Source of the DNA: Acanthaster planci
Lineage: Eukaryota > Echinodermata > Asteroidea > Valvatida > Acanthasteridae
Assembly (NCBI RefSeq): GCF_001949145.1
Contig: NW_019091360.1
Location: 3,185,058-3,209,607, forward strand
Direction of reading: 5' to 3'
DNA: 24,550 bases
Shown: piece by piece, positions 20,400-24,550 of the stretch
Layout: every line of letters starts with the position of its first letter
How positions within the stretch are numbered: position 1 is the first letter of the stretch
The notes under the pieces: generated by a model
Database searches by the model: none
What the model saw: the letters and a program-made list of their open reading frames with translations, nothing else
Told to the model about the DNA's origin: nothing
Program-made: the position numbers and the translations under genes

Positions 20400-20522
20400 C
20401 TCGCTTTGTATATCATCCACATTTTGTCTGTATGCCTGCCTTGCTGATAAAATTAAAGTTTGCTGCCTAAAATTGACGTCCAAAATTCGGACATTTTGAA
20501 TACCAAGCGCCACGTTGTACAT
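20400..20522 (-). CDS. First coding exon of an unrecognised small protein
   Basis: Open frame of 41 codons from ATG at 20522 to a near-perfect donor, GAG|GTAAGT, in phase 0. It reads MYNVALGIQNVRILDVN, then FRQQTLILSARQAYRQN, then VDDIQSE. It looks like an amphipathic or helical segment, with no signal peptide, no cysteines and no motif I recognise. The ATG is chosen because it is the first in this frame after the CpG-rich block. Promoter-like sequence, start codon, open frame and donor all fall in order within about 150 bases, which is hard to get by chance. The phosphatase gene lies upstream on the same strand, ending about 0.8 kb away. Confidence 0.7.
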
Positions 20523-20720
20523 TTTGCTCTTTAAATCATACGCATGCGCGCGCCAATTGAAGACAATTTCCTATTCGCGAACTGGATCGGGCGTGGCTTT
20601 ATTACACGCGTTGTAAACTCGAGAGCAAAGCCAATACTTAGGCTGCATCCGAATGTCTTGTCTAGAGCTAGGTCTAGGTACTCGCTCCAATGGAAATACG
20701 TGGAGACACGCAGACAACAG
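20523..20720 (-). promoter_or_regulatory. CpG-rich promoter region with NRF1-like site
   Basis: CpG dinucleotides are dense here compared with the AT-rich surroundings. On the minus strand, CGCGCATGCGTA (20550-20539) matches 11 of 12 positions of the NRF1 consensus and lies 17-28 bases upstream of the proposed ATG at 20522. A GC-box-like GGGCGTGGC lies at about 20589 on the plus strand. No TATA box is evident. This resembles a housekeeping-type promoter for the small minus-strand gene; divergent transcription is possible but unsupported. The right part overlaps an imperfect inverted repeat. Confidence 0.5.
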
Positions 20721-20740
20721 ACCTAGCCGTAGCTCTGGAA
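20656..20740. repeat. Short imperfect inverted repeat
   Basis: AGAGCTAGGTCT near 20664 is mirrored by the reverse complement of AGACCTAGCCGTAGCTCT near 20719-20737. The arms are short and imperfect, so this could be a decayed foldback element or chance. Confidence 0.4.
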
Positions 20741-21326
20741 GCCCGTTTCGGACACGGCCTCAGAAAGCTCACTTAACACTGAACTTAACACCCCCCCCCA
20801 AAAAAACCGAATAACCCAGTTAAATGGTGCAGGTTCAATGCAACGGTCAGAAGTGCGTCCCATGTGAAAATTTTGCCCGGGTGATGTTGAAAAACTTGGC
20901 GTGTGTAGCACTGAAAAATTAAATGCGCCAAGACAACTCGAACAGATCAAGAGAAAGGGAACTTGGGAAAGTGGACAATTTCCTTTGCTTTCAAATTACT
21001 TAAATTCTTCATATTGGCATCTTTTCTGTTGATTTACAAACGCATATTTTACTTACAAGGTGGTCAATATAAAATCCAGTCGAGTAGAAAAAGGAAAGCT
21101 AAAAAACAAACACACCCGCATTACTTCCAAAAAAGAAGAAAAAGAACTACTGTTCAACCAGATGGGTTGAGCTGCCGAAGTATTACATTGTGGTTATGTT
21201 TTAACTCCAAAAATTGACTTAAGCTGAAATGTTCCAAGGATTATTTGCAATCACAACAACGGTGTAGAAAATACAAAACGACAATGCAAACACAACATAC
21301 AAACGAAGCATGAACTGTTGCCAGTT

Positions 21327-21332
21327 TTTATT
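21327..21332 (-). terminator. Polyadenylation signal AATAAA with GT-rich downstream element
   Basis: Minus-strand AATAAA, followed about 20-45 bases later by a T/G-rich stretch (minus strand, about 21305-21272, including TTTGTATGTTGTGTTTG). This is the usual spacing for animal cleavage and polyadenylation. Cleavage would fall near 21310. It lies at the edge of the AT-rich block, which fits the end of the phosphatase transcript. Confidence 0.55.
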
Positions 21333-21590
21333 TCTAATAATGTATTAAAGTAGCGTATGATTGCATAATTATAAAAAGACAGATTTTGTGAACTCTGTCT
21401 TTTGTGAGTCAGTCTGGACTCAGTTCCGAACAAGAATTCTATACTATTAATCATTTTGATGCACAAAAATATACATGTTTCTATTCATGGTTGCAAAGTT
21501 TCAGAGAAAACTATCCATCTGTACTGCTTTATTAAGTAAAATGCTCACAATTCAAAATCCACTTGAAACAATCTCTCGAACTTCTGATTC

Positions 21591-21757
21591 TATTTCAAAC
21601 AGAGTGGTATGTTAAGCATTAGAAGCTGAAGGAAACAAATCTCACAAAATTTCATGCAAAACTGAACATGCAAAAATCTCACAGAAACAACTTGAGTAGT
21701 ATTTCAAACCAAGTATGTCAAGCGTTAGAGACTAAGGCAAACAGATCTCTCAAAATA
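21591..21757. repeat. Diverged direct repeat inside the 3' UTR
   Basis: Two copies, 21591-21650 and 21700-21757, about 109 bases apart. Both begin TATTTCAAAC, then share GTATGT, AAGC(A/G)TTAGA, and a final CAAAC/GCAAACA-AATCTC-CAAAAT pattern. The copies differ at scattered positions and small gaps, so this is an old local duplication, not a microsatellite. Confidence 0.7.
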
Positions 21758-22662
21758 TAGTATCATAAAAGTACAATAAAAGTATATTCTGACCATGAAT
21801 ACAACATTTAGCTATTAAGTGATAGACCTGAAAAAAATTTGTTTCGTAAGTAAAATATATTAACACATACAACAAAGTATAAAGTCCAATAAAATTTTCA
21901 AACTGAGTAAACAGTTCAGAAAATCATATAGGCTAAGAAATCACCTTTAAATTTTAGAAAAAACTAAGTTGATGCAATTACATTTTCCTGATACTTAGCT
22001 AAACGCCAAATATTTTGAATACTGCAACATTTTCTCACAAGTTGCTTTAAGAATATTTAAAAGAGTTGCATACATTTCTCAAGCAAGACCTGCTTTAATT
22101 TCAGAGCCAAGAGTTGTTCTTTTCTGGACTAATACAAGCATATATATAACATTCAAATGTAAATGTAAAAGTACTAAGTAATAAGTGATATAAAAATTCA
22201 TTCTATGGGAAAAATCTAGTTATTGATTTGTTACATTAAGGAACCCAAAATTTCAGTTATAATGAGTTGTTCAATTTGTGTATGCCATGAAAATACTTAA
22301 TATATGACCAGCCTAGTTTTTTTCAAAACAAAGTGAATGTTAACAGGCTTTTGTTACGACAAAGAGTTAGTTTCCACGCAACTTATCAAACAAACCTCGA
22401 TCAAAATGTACCAGCATTAAATGTTAATCATTTTATTTCTAAAAGCAATTCTAATCATTCAGTTTTTTTCTCTGTTTCAAATTGATACAATTTATACCAA
22501 GCTTTTAATCACATTCTGAGTTTCCAATCCAACACCAATTAGTACATAAAAAAGATACATATATTTGTATACATTCTCAAAAGTACTTGACTAAATATTT
22601 GGATATAGTTGGCAGACAATTTCATTGCCTGTTGAGGTTGCGGTAGATGATGACATTTCTAC

Positions 22663-22727
22663 TTATTCAAACATTTCATTGTCGATCCTCAAGTCGTCAT
22701 CATCAGGTCGATTGTTTCTCTTCATCA
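22663..22727 (-). CDS. Protein tyrosine phosphatase, probable C-terminal exon
   Basis: Proposed last coding exon. After a pyrimidine-rich acceptor ending CTGTAG, two bases complete the ATG codon begun by the final A of the previous exon, and the frame runs MKRNNRPDDDDLRIDNEMFE to a TAA stop. The result is a short, charged, acidic cytoplasmic tail of about 21 residues beyond the Ser-rich linker, with no recognised domain. The phase matches the previous exon exactly (phase 1), and the intron would be 910 bases. Evidence is splice signals, phase and acidic composition only; there is no family motif, so an alternative terminal exon inside the intron cannot be excluded. Confidence 0.72.
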
Positions 22728-23637
22728 CTACAGGAGTTATTGAAAAGAACAAATAATGCAATTGAAATAAAGCTGAGCATCTGTCAAAATTGAAACGTAA
22801 GGGTCCATGCAAAGCGATTATTTTACTACAACCAATAAAAAGCATCTTTCAGCTTCAATTGGCATGGATTTAAATTTGGGTTTGGCCTTTTTAAAAGGAA
22901 TTTTGACAACTGTCTGGTTTTCATGTCTTTAAATTTAAATTTCCATATTCACGGGCAAACCTGGGGTCATTCCAGAGAGAAAACCCTACTGACATATTAA
23001 TCTGTGTTCCAAAAGCTGCTGTCATTTTTGTATTTTGAAGTGCTTTTTTTTCTTTTCTTTGATACTGTTGTGAAAGTACGTAGCAACGAGTCAAGAAGTA
23101 ACCCTTTCTCAGAAATGATGCGAATGGGCATAGTTTGGGTTTATAAACAAACCAGATAATCTGTAGACTGAACAGTGCTTTCCCCATTTTACATCACGGC
23201 TGTAGTACCATCAATTGTCCAGAAAAGCTCGGATGATATTAAATATTCAAAGCAGTGCACTCTTTCTTAAGTGAGAAAAGAAATACCTGAAAATGTATGC
23301 TTCAAGGTTCTTAAGTCTGTACAGAGCTGACAATTTCTTTGGTGACTTGGTAACTCACTATAAATTGTAGCTCCATTTTGTTGGTAAACTGGTAAAACAA
23401 TCTTGCGGTTCAGAAGTGCAATCAAAATGTTTAAGATGCAGACAAATATTTAGTTATAAAACACTGTAATTCACCCCGTGTGTCACAGAGGGGTGAATGC
23501 CTAAAAGTGGCAGTAGCGCTGGAAACATATTTCCATTATGGATTTATGCTTTCTGCTTAAAGTAGCAGTCATGAAAAGCAGTGAACATGTCAGGAATTTG
23601 CATGATTTTCTCAAAAGAAGAAATTCTGATTACTCAC

Positions 23638-23710
23638 TGGAGGATGAAGGGTGCTGATTGGGGTTCTGGATTGCCTTCAGAAGCACCTGGTGGATGAAGA
23701 TGTACTGATC
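23638..23710 (-). CDS. Protein tyrosine phosphatase, Q-loop and last-helix exon
   Basis: Next exon of the phosphatase gene. It starts in phase 0 after an ATAG acceptor and encodes DQYIFIHQVLLKAIQ, completing the QTEDQY Q-loop whose Gln positions the hydrolytic water, then the final helix of the catalytic domain. A low-complexity NPNQHPSSS linker follows. Because the tail comes straight after this helix, this is the last, or only, phosphatase domain of the protein, and its visible motifs look catalytically competent. The exon ends TCCA|GTGAGTA, a strong donor. If unspliced, the frame would reach a TAA two codons later, giving a slightly shorter protein. Splicing is preferred because the downstream exon keeps the phase. 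The intron upstream is 608 bases. Confidence 0.92.
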
Positions 23711-24318
23711 CTATGTGCAACAAAACCCCCATCAAGATACACAGTTAGACTCTGGTCAACTAACCAGCTCATGCATATTCACATTAATACATATTCATTT
23801 TGAAATATTCACATACGAGTTGCAACAAAACGTGAGTAGACAAACTTAATTTATTGGATCACAAATGTTTTGGGGGTTTTACGGGCTCTCTAAATTGATG
23901 CAGTTAGTACAAACTTTAAGTCAGATGTGATTAATACGTTTTCAAATGTATAAGTTGACAAAAATGGCTTTAATTGCTCCAAAATTTCAAAGAAGTCAAG
24001 TAAATCAAAGCACAGAACCGGAAAAAAGTGTGTTGGAATTATTCAATCGCATGATTGAAATATGTCTGGCAAAGTTTAATTCCAGTCCTGGCATTTTTTG
24101 CCAAATTGGTTCTAAGCCAATGAAAGGCCCTTTATTTTGTGTGACTGGATCTTCATCCGTTTGCATCATGTGGACTTGACTCTCCCCCAGTTTTTGTATG
24201 CAAGTGTTTAAATTCTTTTCAGAAGAGAGGTCACGTACGCAACTTGATGGGTGTCTTCTGACTATATCCGAGTCGTAAATTCAACAAGTGCATGTACGGT
24301 TGGGATTTATAGACCTAC

Positions 24319-24457
24319 CTCGGTCTGCACCATGTAACATCGGCTCTCCCTCATGTTAGCCACAGTGCCATACACATCCAGGAATTGCTCTCCCTGGTCC
24401 AGGCTGCGCAGGAGGATGTCTAGGGTGACAAAGGTGCCAGAGCGACCCACACCGGCA
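24319..24457 (-). CDS. Protein tyrosine phosphatase, catalytic-domain exon (partial gene)
   Basis: Exon of a classical tyrosine-specific protein phosphatase, the family that hydrolyses phosphotyrosine through a Cys-thiophosphate intermediate. The exon begins with the base that completes the Ser codon of the P-loop and reads AGVGRSGTF, so the catalytic Arg is present; the preceding His-Cys should be on the upstream exon beyond the window. It continues through [19 protein letters not shown], ending at the start of the Q-loop. The acceptor is CATCACAG and the donor GAG|GTAGGT; 139 bases give 46 codons, phase 2 in and phase 0 out. An intron inside the HCSAG signature is plausible for this family. 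The DVYG and MVQTEDQY wording resembles the R3 receptor group (PTPRJ/PTPRB-like), but the subfamily is an inference. No extracellular or membrane part is visible here, so receptor versus cytosolic is undecided. Confidence 0.93.
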
Positions 24458-24550
24458 CTGTGATGAGGGTAGAACAAAAGGGGGACATTTTAAATCAGTG
24501 CTTCGCGCTTTAAACTTCTGGGGGTAATGTAAGACAGCATATGTTGATCT

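Larger units (their letters stand above)
21308..22662 (-). other. Probable 3' UTR of the phosphatase gene
   Basis: Strikingly AT-rich stretch without splice-supported coding sequence, running from the phosphatase stop codon to a good polyadenylation signal. It contains other minus-strand AATAAA words (22437-22432 and 21533-21528) that could be alternative sites. It also contains a diverged direct repeat. The extent is inferred from composition and signals. Confidence 0.55.

Noticed and set aside
22921-23187. 88-codon minus-strand ORF inside the last phosphatase intron as an alternative terminal exon
   Set aside because: The upstream sequence is purine-rich, and the only usable acceptor (ACCCCAG) gives a short, unremarkable tail.

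Overview
This window looks like animal nuclear DNA, not bacterial or viral. There are no long ORFs. The coding pieces that can be defended are short exons with GT/AG borders, separated by AT-rich introns and many dispersed repeats. Two interleaved palindromic words, TACATGTA and TACCGGTA, recur throughout. I associate this with marine invertebrates such as echinoderms, amphioxus or molluscs. I cannot name the species.

Right end (about 21.3-24.55 kb, minus strand). This is the 3' end of a protein tyrosine phosphatase gene. Three exons (24457-24319, 23710-23638, 22727-22663) join in consistent phase. They encode the part of the catalytic domain just after the active-site cysteine, the Q-loop, the last helix and a short acidic tail. 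The catalytic Cys should lie on the next exon, outside the window. An AT-rich stretch of about 1.35 kb follows as a probable 3' UTR, ending at an AATAAA with a GT-rich element downstream (about 21.33-21.27 kb).

Middle (about 16.7-20.75 kb, minus strand). A CpG-rich block with an NRF1-like site sits just upstream of a clean first coding exon (20522-20400). It can be spliced in phase to 16846-16763, giving a predicted 68-residue protein that I do not recognise. Four weaker minus-strand exon candidates lie further left (14.1, 8.9, 3.1 and 1.3 kb). Two of these (8.9 and 3.1 kb) are related to each other, flanks included.

The rest is mostly repeat-derived. There are two tRNA-derived SINE heads in opposite orientation (about 2.95 and 7.0 kb), three foldback/MITE-like inverted repeats (5.1, 11.6, 15.7-16.2 kb) and a dispersed repeat family carrying an octamer-like ATTTGCAT (9.6, 9.9, 15.1 kb). 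There is also a repeat island at 17.9-19.0 kb, a Penelope-type hammerhead-like fragment at 12.7 kb, and two tracts of broken, coding-looking plus-strand sequence (10.3-11.5 and 13.9-15.1 kb), probably old retroelement or pseudogene remains.

I see no operon, CRISPR array, complete transposase or reverse transcriptase, and no evidence that the genes act as one system. The phosphatase and the small-protein gene are simply tandem neighbours on the same strand.
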